Shown: positions 9,386 to 40,800 of the stretch, piece after piece
Layout: the number at the start of each line of letters is the position of its first letter
Numbering within the stretch: the first letter of the stretch is position 1
Source: Desmodus rotundus
Lineage: Eukaryota; Chordata; Mammalia; Chiroptera; Phyllostomidae
Reading direction: 5' to 3'
NCBI RefSeq assembly: GCF_022682495.2
Contig: NC_071399.1
Span: forward strand, 11,699,342-11,763,341
Length of the DNA stretch: 64,000 nt
Notes under the pieces: model-generated
The model's database searches: none
Told to the model about the DNA's origin: nothing
Seen by the model: the letters and a program-made list of their open reading frames with translations, nothing else
Program-made: the position numbers and the translations under genes

Positions 9386-9612
9386 GCCCTGGCCAGGTAG
9401 GTCAGTTGGTTGAAGCATCGTCCTGTACACCGAAAGGTCACTGGTTTGATCCCTGGTCAGGGCACACACCTAGGTTGTGGGTTTGATCCCCGGTCAAGGC
9501 ACATCCAGGAGGCAACTGATTGATGTTTCTCTCTTGCATCTGCATTTCTCTGTCTCTGTCTCTCTCCCCCACTTTCTCTAAAATCAATAAACATATTCTT
9601 GGGTGATGAGGC
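9386..9612 (+). repeat. Ves-type SINE (tRNA-derived)
   Basis: The tRNA-like head 'ccctggccaggtaggtcag' is followed by a B-box-like 'gtttgatccctggtca', a CT-rich tail with 'gatgtttctctc' and an A-rich end. Ves SINEs are specific to bats, and this copy is one of the main clues to the host. Confidence 0.85.
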
Positions 9613-9839
9613 TTAAAAAAACATTAAATAAAAGACAGTAGTAACGTAAAATAAAATAAAAATTACCAGAGCAAACGATCATTGAAAACAAGAAAAGAAG
9701 TGAAAAACCTGTTCTCTGGAGGCAGAGTCTGGGTTACTTGTTACTGAACGAGATGGCAAAGCCTCGTGTTCATTACGCGGGGACAGTACAGTTGTGATAG
9801 AAGATACAATATGTGTAACATCACAGGATTGGCCAGGCC

Positions 9840-11460
9840 TCACCATATTCCCACGTCAGAGGAAAATCCAGTATCAGAAAAATAAGAAAATTCAAAGCAG
9901 AATGTCTCATCACAGCAGAATGTATTTATAAATTTTAAAGAGTATAATGAAGCTACAACCAAAAGTAAGTCTCCACGCAGCTCATCGGTTAGCAAAGCAA
10001 GGAAAGCCACTTACCAACGGTGACCAAAATCACACTTGATTGCAGCAGTGCAAGTAATACGGCCTGAGAAAATTTGTTTCACACAATCGGTCCAGGACTT
10101 GGGCAACGTCATCACTATTAATTGAAGAACAAGGCAAAAGATTCCTCGCTGTTTTCCTTGGCTCTGGAACTTACTGATACTGATCAGTTATTGATATTGT
10201 ACTTACTAGGGCATCAATGCCAAGTTTCAGACCGAAGAGTTAGTCTCTGTGAGTCGTCTGTCTGAAACAACTACAGGCAGGGTGTTTTCAACGAAGCTGA
10301 GAATCTAGTCATTCAGTTCAGACCTAAAGGGGAATGAATCTACTGTGATGTGTAACAATTGACAGTGGAAAAAGTATGAGGTCTGTCTGGAAAAAAGGCC
10401 AAGCATTGTTAATATAATGAGAACAGTTTATACAACATCAATATAACCTGGCAGCCAAGGAGAGTGGACTGGAATGCACATGGGTGAACAATGACGACTT
10501 CACTGTACTGGCCAGTGGGGGTGGTAGACACATGTGTGAGTGATCATGTGTACTGTGTGGCTGTCACATTCAAAATGACTGAGCAAGGAGAGCAACAAAT
10601 CTGCATCAAATTTTACATTAAGCTTGAACATTCCTCCATGGAAACTATGGGGATGATTCAGAAGGCTGTAGCTATGGGCAACTGGTGATTGGCAGCTTTA
10701 TCACGACAATGTGCCCACTCATGTATCACACCCCCTGCAGAGTTTTTTTTTGGTGAAAAAAAACCTACAGCCCAGATTTGGCACTCTGCAACTTCTGGCT
10801 TTTCCCAAATCTAAAATCACCTTTGAAAGGAAAGAGATTTCAGACCATTGATGAGATTCAGGAAAATACAACGGGGCAGCTGATGGCGATTGGGAGAACT
10901 GTGCGAGGTCCCAAGCTTCCTACTTTGACGAGGACTGAGGTGTCATTGTCCTGTGTACAATGTTTCTTGTGTCATGTATCTTCTTCAATAAATGTCTCTA
11001 TTTTTCCTAGTACATGGCTGGATACCTTCTGGACAGACCTCGTGTGTGTGGAGCAGAAAAAGGCTTAGTTGGACAAATGTACAAAATTTGTGAAAATGGC
11101 ACTTAGAGGTTGTGGTTATTGATTATATTATCGGTTGGCAAACACTTGATGGGAAATACTTGAACATCTTACATGTGACTGAACAAGTAATTCCAACCAT
11201 GAACTTTTTTTGCCCTTGTGGACTTAACCATCATCATTTCTGTGAATTTCGGTAAGAAAGTGATGCTGACTTCCCCTACCACATGGCAGTTAGGGAGGTT
11301 AGCAGCAGGAACATGTCACTGCAAATCTTAAACTCAGGGCTGAGACTGAAATGTTTCTAAACAAGAACCTCCTTCAGCCACTATTATTAAACATTGAATG
11401 GCTTTGGAAATCAGCTTTTGCTAAGTTCATACTGGATTATCAAATTGACATTTAATATCT
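9840..11460 (+). pseudogene. Relic of a hAT (ZBED/Charlie-type) transposase, split by a mariner
   Basis: Translation with many stops and shifts still shows two blocks typical of vertebrate hAT transposases. A block reading ALELTDTDQLLILYLLG near 10159 matches the conserved 'DEStD..dtaQLlifirg' region. A block after 11180 resembles 'vnFirsrgLNHrqFcEFL ... dfpYHtaVRWLSRG' (FCPCGLNHHHFCEF near 11205, then DFPYHMAVR). Between them, 10377-11042 is a mariner insertion. The relic has no coding capacity. Domesticated members of this family exist, but nothing here suggests it. Confidence 0.5.
10377..11042 (+). mobile_element. Mariner-like DNA transposon, degenerate
   Basis: Terminal inverted repeats: the left end reads tGAGGTCTGTCTGGA and the right end reversed reads cGAGGTCTGTCCAGA. 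The left end follows a TA at 10375-10376; the right TA is mutated. The interior has transposase remnants, including a 'YHDNVPTH'-like catalytic block near 10705-10725 and 'KGKRFQTIDEIQENT' near 10825-10870. Several stops and shifts make it inactive. Confidence 0.75.
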
Positions 11461-12824
11461 ATTATTTTTATATTGTAATAATTTAGAAATAGAATTTAAA
11501 TTCTAATGATTGAATTAGCTTTTGATAATTTGATACTCGATACTGTTTCTTGCTGAAATCAACCTAACATTACAAGGCAAAACTGCACTTGTACGAGAAC
11601 CTTATTTACACTGTAGTAAAGTTATTTTCACAACAAGGAATGTTTCAATCACAGGGAATGTCAAGCTACTTTATACCCTTCCCATGCTTTTAAAAGTTAA
11701 CACAAGATGTAAGAGCTTCATTCTCACAGTTTTGCTGCCAGTATATTTTTCTGAGCTCAATCTACAGTTCTAGTAGTTTCCTTCCCTACTCTACCTCCTG
11801 CTTATGGTGAATTTATCCTTCTCGTTAAAAGTTATTTAACTTTTATAACATTGGGTCTCCAGAGGAAAGATAAACAGGTTTGCTCTCTTGAACTAGTAAT
11901 AAGAAATCACAAATTCATGTGGACTTTTTTTTGTTCATTTTACGTTAAGAGCTAATTCTGTTTTACTACTAAGCTTGAACTCTTCCCTACGTCTCGTTCA
12001 TTCATTGCCTCCTCAGTGGTGGCCACAGGTTCAGGGCCATCCTCCCCTCCAGGAGCACAGAGTTTGGTGGTGAAGAGATAAATAATCAATTATAATGCAA
12101 TGCCAAAATATGGTAATGGGGATGTGTGCAAATGCTGTGGGAGTACAAAGGAAGGGATGACTGTTCTCACATGGAAAGTAGAGGAACATGTCTTCAAAAA
12201 ACGCACACACAGCAGTATTTGAACTGGATCTTAGAAATTAAAGCCAGAAGCTCACTGGGTAGAGGACAGGCATTCCAGGCAGAGGGAACAGCACATGCAC
12301 AGGCCTGGAGGGGCGAGAGACCGTAGGACGGGGTTGCACAGGGCCCCGTGTGACAAGGGGAGTGGCAGGAAGGGAGGCTGGGCCGGTGAATTAGGATCAG
12401 ATTGTGAAGGGCCCCGGACAGTGTGCCCTGAAAATCTGGTTTGGGATGCAAATCTCTATTGCAGTAGAGTTGGCTCATAAATTCAAGTAACATTACATCC
12501 TAGCAGGTCATTTAGTGTTAAATCAACCTATTTGACATAGATTTTCCATCTACTTACGCTTCCTCTTTATTTGATATATTGGCACGATAAGAGCCAAATT
12601 ACCATACTTGGCACTAGTACAAATTCAACTGAGACAGAAGATGCACTTAAGTTTGAAATTTTTAGTAGTTTTTACAGGAGGAAAAGACTTGTAAGAGGTA
12701 TTAAATGGTCTAAAAGGGCAATCATTCTTGATTTTGTCTTTACAAGCTTTAACCATTTTTGCAAATTGCCCATTCAATTTGCTATTTTCTGAAACTTAAA
12801 ATTTTCTTTCTTTTTTTTTTTCAG
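11461..12824. other. Probable ASAH1 intron 1, AT-rich, with old repeat traces
   Basis: No exon is seen before the acceptor at 12824. The stretch 12100-12420 has phrases of an ancient interspersed repeat ('caggcattccaggcagaggg'), family not certain. Confidence 0.45.
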
Positions 12825-31431
<18,607 letters not shown>

Positions 31432-33560
31432 GCACACGGCTGACCTACAGAATGTGCTGTGACAAGGTGGGAGCTCTCGCGTGGCCGGCCTGTGCAGCCG
31501 CCCGACCTCTGACCAACAACTGAGACTCGGGGCAGGGCCTCTCTAAGGCATGAGCTTGTCCGTCTTGGTAGGTTTACACTTAGCAGGCTACATGTGCAGA
31601 AACAGTTGATTGTTCTCATGTAAGTGAAGCACAATCGCTTGGAACTTGCTGAGTGGCATTTCATTTTGACATTTAGGGATGGGGATGGAGATGGGCAAAC
31701 TACTGTGGGACTCACTTCCATGGAATAAAGCAAAGCCTCCGTGGGCATGGAATTCTGTACATGTGTAATGGTTACAGTAAACAGTCCACCTTGTTTTTCA
31801 CTTTTATCTACGTATTTGTAAACTTTTCTGTGCAACTTTGATGTTTGTGACAGCAACGTCATTTCACCAGCTCTGACAGGAAGCAGACGAGATGTTCAAC
31901 TGCATTATTTCTTAATGGGCAATGCCTGGGCCTCTGACTCTGAGCAGAAGAACTTCTGGGGGTCGTGAAGCAGTCGGCATGCAGGGCCCCGTTTGACACA
32001 CACAGTGGAGTGTTTCCTTTTCCAGAAGCACCCTACCTCCCAGAAACCCCAGTAAGTTAGCTTCTAAATCCGAGCACCAGGTTCCGTGAGTTCACAGTGA
32101 ACAGGTCAGGCTTGTGCAGAATGGGAAGTGAACCCATTGTTTGAAACTTTCCCACGTATCATCCACTTACTAGTTTCTCTTCTGATCAGTATGTATTTTT
32201 TACAACTTAAGTTCAGTTACTAAAAATGTTTTTCAGAAATCAATGTATTTATGGAAAATGCTAACAGAACTTGTTGACTTATCTAACTTTCACAATGAAC
32301 TGTGAAAGGCATGCCAGCTGGGCATGGCTGTATCCACTTCATTTCCGTATCAGCTGTGTGCACAACATCGAATAAAGTCCCTGGAAGCAATGTCAGCGGT
32401 CTTGCGCACTGGCTTGCGTGTATGCCTGTGTGTTGTTTGAGGGTGGGGGTTATCATGGAAAAATCAAAGCTCAACATGCCCGAGTTAAATTACAAGAGTT
32501 ATGTAAGTGGGTTATTCAGCATACAACTAAACGGCTACAATTTTCATGACTAATCCTTACCAATTCTTAACCCACTGTTAGCGGCCCATGTGCAGGTGTT
32601 CAAAGGCAGCTTTTCCTCCGACTGAGAGATCAACAGGTTAAACCTCGAGGAATTTCAATGTTTAACTCTGAACAGAACATGCATATATTGTCATAGGAAT
32701 GTCTTGAATCTCACCTAGGATTTCAAGGTTGGAAGACTACGTTAAACAGCATTTAAGGTTAGGGATGGGGCTGTCTTGGGTTTTAAAGCCTAGAGCAGTG
32801 CTTTTCAACCTTCTTCATCTTATGGCACACCTCATCTAATTACTAAAATTCTCCAGCACACCAAAAACTATTTTTTACCAAATCTGACAAAAAATAAATA
32901 CAATTTTGATTGATTTAAAATATAACAGTAATTACCTACCCTTTTTGCTCCAAAGTGACTTTTAAAGATCAGGTGCCTATACTTGTATATAAGTATTTCT
33001 GGTACAAAAAACTAACCAATCAGATAAAACCTTATTATGCACCGTGACCAATAAGATGCAACTGTGTTATGAGACTTATATATTTATGGTTCAAGACAGG
33101 CATTCATACCAGATGGCTATTGTGTTGGCTGTTGTAATTTTTAAATTTGACAATCCAAGGGACAAGAGAAGTACATACTAATTAATACCTTATTAAAGTC
33201 AGGTATTGCACATTTCAACAATTCTGGTACACGGGTTGAAAATCACTGGCCTAGAGGCAACAGGAAGAAAAATGTTACTCTACGAATAGCACCCTTCTCC
33301 TATGCTATGCGGTATGGATTGAGGAACATGCCCCAGAAGGACCTCTACTGAAAAGTCACAAGGCCACATTTTTTTAGGCTGTGCCCCCAGCCAGGGGAAT
33401 GGCCAGAGCCTTGCAAATCATGGGGTGATTGACCAATGTTGAGGTCACACTGATCCTTGTAATTTAATCCTAATCCAATTTTGTCATGAAATAGAGACTA
33501 TTGATTTTCAGCACTTTCTTGTTTAGTGATTTCAATAAACACTGATAATTATTTGTACAA
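31432..33560 (+). other. ASAH1 3' UTR and downstream
   Basis: AATAAA hexamers occur at 31724-31729, 32371-32376 and 33534-33539. A UTR of about 1 kb, as in other mammals, would favour the one at 32371, but the actual site cannot be read from sequence. The hAT element at 32796-33248 lies between the last two. Confidence 0.5.
32788..33256. mobile_element. Non-autonomous hAT transposon with perfect 8-bp target duplication
   Basis: The element 32796-33248 (453 bp) is flanked on both sides by GCCTAGAG. Its ends are inverted repeats: left CAGTGCTTTTCAACC, right reversed CAGTGATTTTCAACC. The 8-bp duplication and CAGTG ends are diagnostic of hAT. It has no transposase, so it was moved in trans. Young hAT elements are a known feature of vesper bats. 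Confidence 0.92.
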
Positions 33561-33738
33561 TTGCTTACTCACTGATTTTCGTTTTTAAGTTTTTATAATT
33601 CTCCCTTTGAAAGATACAGCTAATTACCATTTGATAAAATGTAAATACTAAAAGCATCCTGGGATCCAGGCCAACTCTTTCCATTTTGCAGATAGGAAAA
33701 TGAGGAACAGAGGGGGTTAAATAGCATCACTATGTGTT

Positions 33739-33979
33739 TTTTTTTAATCCTCACCTGAGGATATGTTTTCCTGATTTGAGGGAGGGAGGGAAGGAAGGAA
33801 GGAGGGGGAGAGAGAGAGAAAGAAACATCCATGAGAGAAACACTGATCAGTTGCTTCCTGTACACGCCCCAACAGGGGGTCAAACCTGCAACCTAGGCAC
33901 GTGCCCTAACCGGAAATCAAACCTGCCACCTCCTTAGTGTACGGAATGACATTCAACCAGCTGAGCCTCTGGCCAGGGC
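33739..33979 (-). repeat. Ves SINE in antisense
   Basis: T-run, then a GA-rich stretch (ggagggagggaaggaagg), 'cacgccccaacagggggtca' and 'ctctggccagggca' at the right end. Confidence 0.8.
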
Positions 33980-36900
33980 AGCGCCAGTGTGTCCTGTGCA
34001 TCACGTATCTGACTGTGGCAGTGATGCTCTCTGTGCTTCACTACAATACTGCCCAAGTAGTATCTGTGAAAGAACTGGAAGCTGAAGAACAGAAGGGCTC
34101 TGATGTATTAAAATGAATGCTAATATTTATACCAAAAAAGCTGAAGTCCACAGTGTTGTATAAGCTGAGCTTCTGAATCCTGACAATCCAGTAGAAGGTA
34201 TAGAAATTTTCTAGGTGAAAGTCTAAGATGACCACTGACACTACATTAGAAAACATTTACATTCTGAAATATGCCTTATTTTTCTAGCTATTAGCAGAAA
34301 TTTTACTCAAATACAACAGAATTCAATGGTGGACCACAGAAAAGGGTTATTAGAAATTAACCTGCTGAACACCTATATAATCTAAATCGGACAACTGGCG
34401 GTAGTAGAATATGAAGACAAGGAGGAAAGGACAAGGGGCAATCAAATGTTATACAGCCCGCAGTGAAATAGAACGATAGAATCCAGAAAGCTAGCTGAAA
34501 TACTAATTTTGTAGCTTAATTAAACTCCATTACTCTATCTATGTCAAACATTTGGGGGGTACGTGGGGATAGTTAAGAGAATGAAAAAGGAGAGAAAATG
34601 AAATAGACGATAACTAGAACAGCAAAAGTGAAACTGTGAAAACTCCACATCTAAGATCCACTGTGATGAGGGTTCTTGAGACTTTGCCTCCTTAGGTAAA
34701 AAGGGGACAATAACAAAAAGAATATAGATCCAGGACATGTTAGAAAAGAATGTTTGTGAAGCAAAACATACAGAAGCAAGTATTCTAGCACGGATACATA
34801 TGGGATGCATAGGGACACATGTGCAGCACTCACCATCAAAGCATCTACACGAACACTCTTTCGCTGGACAGACTAGCCCATGCTCCCCTTCTAGGAAAAT
34901 ACTGAACACCCAGCAGGTGAAGCAGCAATGTCTGTGTCTGCAGCGTCACTGAGAGAGAGGTTTCACCCAGACACGGAATACCGCTACGGTGAACTGGTAC
35001 AGCGCGTTCCATTTTCAAAGTCTTTTCGTGATGTCATCTGATCACCACATGGCCTTAAGTGGGCTGCTATACTCTGGGAGATACAGTTCATTAAAGGTGA
35101 GGAGTTCTTGCAGTATGGCAACATTTATAACTATCATTTATTTTATCACATGTGATTTGATAGACCTAAATATCAGGGATAACTAACCACATGTAGAAAA
35201 AGTCTTAATGACAGAATATTACGTAAGAGAGAACTCTGTGGTACTGAAATTTTATGTTGGGGTCAGTTCTCAAAATAACCAAGTCAACAGCTTTCTCTCA
35301 ACTGCTGGCCCAAAGCTTTCGTTATGGATATTTGAGACTGGACAGATGAAATGAGCTGGTAAGATGATTAAAACTCTTTTTATAAACGAATCACAGTCAT
35401 TTGTAAGCAAAGGATTCCCCTCTGTGCCTTAGGGGAAAATGAGCCCACCGGAAGCACCGAAGTGAGCAAAGAGCCAGCCACGTAAAGACAGGGAAGGCTG
35501 AAGTAATGGTTAAGAGCTGTGCAGCAAGAACAACAGGAAATGCTGGCTCTTCCAGGCAAGGTGCCTGGTAATCACATTTGCATGGTGAAATAAATGAAAT
35601 CCAGAGCCAATCATTTCTTTGACAGATGAAGATATGACCTGCTTATATCAAAGAAAAGTTTAGCAATAAGCCAGAAACACGCCAGTCTAATTTTGAGTAA
35701 ATACGAGACTGTTCTCCACATAGTATATAAGGTAGATACAACCAAGAAATAGTAGAGCAAGCCTGCACTGTGAGAAAAACTGTCTCGAGTTTAATAAATC
35801 TCTCCAGATAGTTGATGTGTCATTATTTTTCATGTCTTGATTTCTTTTTTATAGCTAAAGTAGTCAAATAAGCCACAATTCTGGCATAAATTCTAAAGCG
35901 TAAATGAGTATGGTAGTTTAAATGAAAATGCAATGCAGGGTCATATGCAGGATATACATTTATTAGCAGTGAAAAAGCATTTACCCAAAGTGAAATGTTA
36001 CAAAATACAAAGAGTACCTGGCACAGTCTGGTGAGCTCACTATTTCAAGCATTATTTCAACCCGTGCAGGGTTCTCTCACTCCTTTTGACCTTTTCTACT
36101 TCCCATTTCTAACCAAATTTTTAATTTATAAATTAAAACAAACAGGAGTATTTAATGCCTAACCCTTTAGCAATAGCTTCTAGGGAAAAACATGAAATGA
36201 GTTATTTGTTCTCAAGCTCTGTATTTGAAAACTAAGTTACCTACTAAAATAGAAAACACCAGACTAGATTACAGCAGGTATAACATAAGTCAAATGAGCA
36301 AGTCTGATAAGGTTCGTAGGCACTACAACAACATCTAAGGTGTAAGTTCAAATCTTCCACCATGTCGACCTTTAATATGCATGCAGAGAGAGAGAGTCAT
36401 TATATGTGAGGCTTGGCTTGAGTACCGAAATGAAGTTTTCCCCTCGTCCTGAACAATCTAGAAAACAAATACAGAATTGAAGTATACACATAATGTAACT
36501 TACTGTTTCAATTTCCCTGATGTCAGGCCAGTTGGATAAGAATTCCTGATTCTGGAATGAGAGTTTTCTGAATACGCTTTGTTAAAGCTGGAGATATACA
36601 TCCCATATACTTTAAATTAAGTAGCAATACAGTAAATGTCCGCAGAGGAAAATGCTCATTTAATACTTCCTGATTGGACACTGCAGTTTTATACTGAGTA
36701 TCAGGCTGGTAAGAATTTAGAAGGAATACCAACCAAACTCTTTTCAGTCAATTTTTAACAAACTTAAAAGATCCCTGGGATAAATAACTGGTAACTGGTT
36801 ATGTGAAGCCTTGCGGGGTAGATGGCTAGAGATGGCTAGTCTGGGATCTAAAGGTAACTCTCCTGTAAAAGCTGGCTGCCTTAGTGATGAAGGAGTCACC

Positions 36901-37873
36901 CAGATTTTTGTTGCTCAGTACTTCACCTCTCTCACTACACACAGAAGCAACTGCTGTACTTCGGCTGTAAGCTACCATCCCAGTAAGTTTATCCAAAGGC
37001 ACAGAACCTTAGCATCCTGGTAACACAAATTTAGTTCGGTTAGTCCCTATTTGAAAGAGCTCAGTTTTTCATTTAAAACTAATCACAATGTTACTTGTCT
37101 GCAGAAATACTCTCTCATTTTATAAAACCTATTTCTTTTATTTTTAGATGGAGGCAACATAGATAGGAACTGAAATTCTGGAAAAAATCTAATCAGTACT
37201 ACGACCTGTGTTCTAAACTTATTACCCAATTTGAACAGAGTAGTTCCATTGTGCATTAACCTCACAGATATACCGGAAACCTTTACAGCCTGCCCTATTC
37301 TTAGGAGTAGGAATAAGACATGCAGGTATCTAAAAGTACATCAGACCGACAGCAGTAACGCTGGCATCACTTGGAAGCCCGGCATGATGGCTAGACTTTA
37401 TAACAAAAAAGGGGGAAACTGGGACAACTGTAATAGGATAAACAAGAAAATCTTTAGAAAAAAATAGTGTACGTCTCTAACTCTTGACCACTGCTCTTCT
37501 TTGAACAGCCTAATTATATAGAACAGTGACTTGCAGTATAGAATTTAACATAATTTCCAAAAAAGATACTTTACAGGTAAGTCCAAACTTTATTTAAAAC
37601 TACATTTTAAATTCAACATTACCAAACACCACAATGGGGGGGGGGGGTGGAGAAAGAAAAAGAAAAAAAAGTCCCACAGTGTATCAAGGCTTGAATCTGT
37701 CCCGAATTTAGTTTCTTATGTTTTAAACTGCCATGGGCAGAAATTCGCACACTTATCAAAAATGCAGTGTCAAACTAATTTACATTTTTATACAGATCAA
37801 AACAGATGTTTATTTAGAACCATTTCCATATATGCATTGACTATATAAAGAGATAGATGAGCCTCTGAAGATT
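33980..37873 (-). other. Intergenic spacer and probable PCM1 3' UTR
   Basis: PCM1 transcription runs leftward from 37874. A minus-strand AATAAA (TTTATT at 35959-35964) would give a UTR of about 1.9 kb, in line with the long PCM1 UTR elsewhere; the site is not proved. There is a homopolymer G run near 37636-37647. No gene is recognised between 33980 and about 35950. Confidence 0.5.
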
Positions 37874-37899
37874 TCATGTGCTTTGTGCTCCCACTGTTT
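37874..37899 (-). CDS. PCM1: PCM1 terminal coding exon
   Basis: 26 coding bases, ETVGAQST then TGA (the Glu is split with the previous exon). The acceptor reads tttttcag on the minus strand. The position of the stop matches the family C-terminus. Confidence 0.92.
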
Positions 37900-40800
37900 C
37901 TGAAAAACAGAATAATGAATGTCTTATAAATTACTTACTGAATTAAGATATTACTACAACTTAAATATTTTTGTCTTCCATTAATTAAAGCATTCACTTT
38001 TAATACAAAGTTATTACAAGGAAATACTAACTCAGTTTGCCACAACTGCTTCCCGGTAACACACAGTAACAGCTGTAAGAGCCGTGACACGTGAGGGCCT
38101 CTGTTTTAGATGGCAGACTGACCAGATACTTCCTGTGTCCCTTCATCTCTCCCAAAACAAAACCAAGTAAAGCAAACAAAAAACCCACTAGGAAAAAAAA
38201 GAAAACCATAAAACTGAGCAAATCCAGGCCAACAAAAGAAGGGCGGTTCTGAGTGAGGAGTGCAGAGGAGACCCCAGCGGCCCGGATGCTGCGAGCAGCA
38301 CGGGAGGCACAGAGGGTGGGGGAGGCTGCAGCGCGGGCGCACAGCAGATGGTGCCACTGAGACCCTAACACGCAGAATCGGGCTGAAGACTGGGAAGTTC
38401 ACCAAAGGTCTGATATTTGGTCTGCCTTCTCTTCACCTCATTTCCAGGACAAAATATCTTACATGACTTTAATCAGCGGGTGAATTGACAATAACAAAAA
38501 ATCTTTTGACCTTGATGCAAGAAATGCTCTCCTCTGAGTGGCCCGGGGCTATGCTATCAGACCCACAACAAAGGAAATCTGGGACTATCACTTGGCTCTG
38601 TGCTGAATCGTATTTACATAGAACCACCTTCAGAAAAACAGACAAGATTTAACTACTATATTAACAAAAACAAAATGTGTGTTTCTTTTCATAATCTTAA
38701 TAATGTAGGAATGCAAAGAAAACTGAACAGAGAAGGCAAAATAGGAGGGAAGGAGCAGCAAAGGTACAAGAGTATGTATTGAAAACAGAGGCAACAGAGA
38801 AAACCAAAAATAATATGAACGCTGAAATGAAAGGAAGGTCTAAATACTCACTTTTCATTTAGAAGATGAAAACTACTATCTGAAATTTTTAAATTAAGAA
38901 AACAACATTTTAAGAGCTTGATTTTGAGATCGAGGGTCTCCTCCAAAAGAACTAAAAAACAACCATGAAAGGAAATGGGGTCTTGCCAATTACCATGAAC
39001 TCTCTTGCACCTTCCGTTCTTAAACCATGTGCATATACTACTTTGCTAAAACTAAAGATTTCTAAAATAGAAATTACCTGATAATACCATTTTATAAATT
39101 AGGAAACTGAACTAAAAATTTTACAGAATTATGTTTCCTTCCCAATATATGGCTTAAACCTTCCAGGTACTAGTAGTGCCTTAATAACAACAACAAAAAT
39201 GATGGTATAAGAATGAGTAATTTTTCAATATGATATTGTTAAAACTGATAATTCATACCAGGTTCTTTCAGTGTCTGAGAATTCCCAGCTAATTCTTCAG
39301 TCTGCATTTCACATAATATTTCAGCAGATAAATGGTTTTTCTGTTCCTCTTGTACCATTTTCTTCCTTAGATCTGCCTTTAGAATGATGAAAAAAACAAA
39401 ATCATTTTCATCTTAACAATATTTACTATATAAAGGTAAGTTTAATTAAAGAGAGCCAAATACCTCTGAATATATTGTCAGTTTAAGTGGTAAATCTTCA
39501 ACTTTCACAAAGTCTTCTTCGTCAGATTTCTGACTTATATTACCAGATTCTGCTTCCTGCAAGATAAACAAATTATATGTCACGAAGGCAATGCTAGATT
39601 TAAACCAGTCACCCATGCCAGAGACACAAGTGGACTCTTCTAAGTACACACCAGTAACTCTATCATATTTAGCGCCCTAATACAGTGAAGCTCTATGCGA
39701 AAACAGCAATTGAGAGGGCACCGAAAGGGCACACACTTGCTGGTATGGGACGCACTGTGTGCTCTCTTCTCTCATCTCATAAAACAAAGGGCCAGTTTAC
39801 ACAAGTTACAGCAAGAAAAAGTAGCTATGCTTAGGGCTAAAATAATTAGAAGAACAGCTCTTGTTTCTTGATGTGTTTACAGAAAACATGAGGGCTATAT
39901 CCAGCAGAACCGGAGTAAACATTCAGACTTTCAATGTCGACTCTGCGGAGGGTTGAACAGAGACGAGGTATGAGTTTAGTACTCATTTTTGCGATCACCT
40001 CATATTGTATTTTTCTGAAGCTTGAATTCTTTTATTCTCTTAGTTCTGCATTCTGATTTTTAATAGTATCATCATCCTACCATTACCCAAGTGTAAACTG
40101 TAGGTTTTTCTTGAAATATTTCTTACCCATCTCTCTCTCTCTCTCTCATTTAGCTCCTATTTTCTATTTATGTGATCATGGGGCCTCCTGACATTGCCTC
40201 CTTGACCACACATTCTATATAGTCACCCGATTCACCTTCACACACCCTGAACACAGACATTCACTTTCTTATGCTAAAACGTTCGGTAGTGTCCTGGCTG
40301 AAATTCAAATTCAAGACCCTCTATACTCCAACTTCAAGTTATTTCATTGCAGTGCTTCCATTCAGCAACTCTACATACTCATCAAATGATAGTAAGAATA
40401 AATCTAACAGGTAACTTCGTAAGAATTTTAAGTGCATAATTTTACTGATAGTGAAGCAAATAAAACAGAGTTAAGAATTATTCTTTTTACTAATGTTTTT
40501 GAAACATTATAAGCCCCCTTTCTGAGAAATTATAAAATCATATTTGTAAATATATCTTTAGGTAGAAAACTGATGTTAATTAAAAAATGTGTGAAACACA
40601 TTCTTTAGACCTAAGAAAGAGTACATTGTTATAAATCTCTTCATTTCTGCTAAGACAAAGTATATAAAACACACACAATCCAAGGACCCAAAAAATAACC
40701 TGCTTGCTATAAAATTAAATTGATACAAAGGTCCAGACTTGGTAGCATACTTTCTAGCATTTTTTATGTCATTCAGTATATAGTGATACTTTATTGTTGT

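Noticed and set aside
9386..9460. Possible tRNA gene
   Set aside because: The A/B-box-like sequence is the head of a tRNA-derived SINE followed by the SINE body; it would not fold into a full tRNA. The same applies to the other Ves copies.
33781..33830. GA-rich tandem run as a CRISPR-like or regulatory repeat
   Set aside because: It is the degenerate tail complement of a Ves SINE. There are no spacers and no regular repeat-spacer units anywhere in the window.
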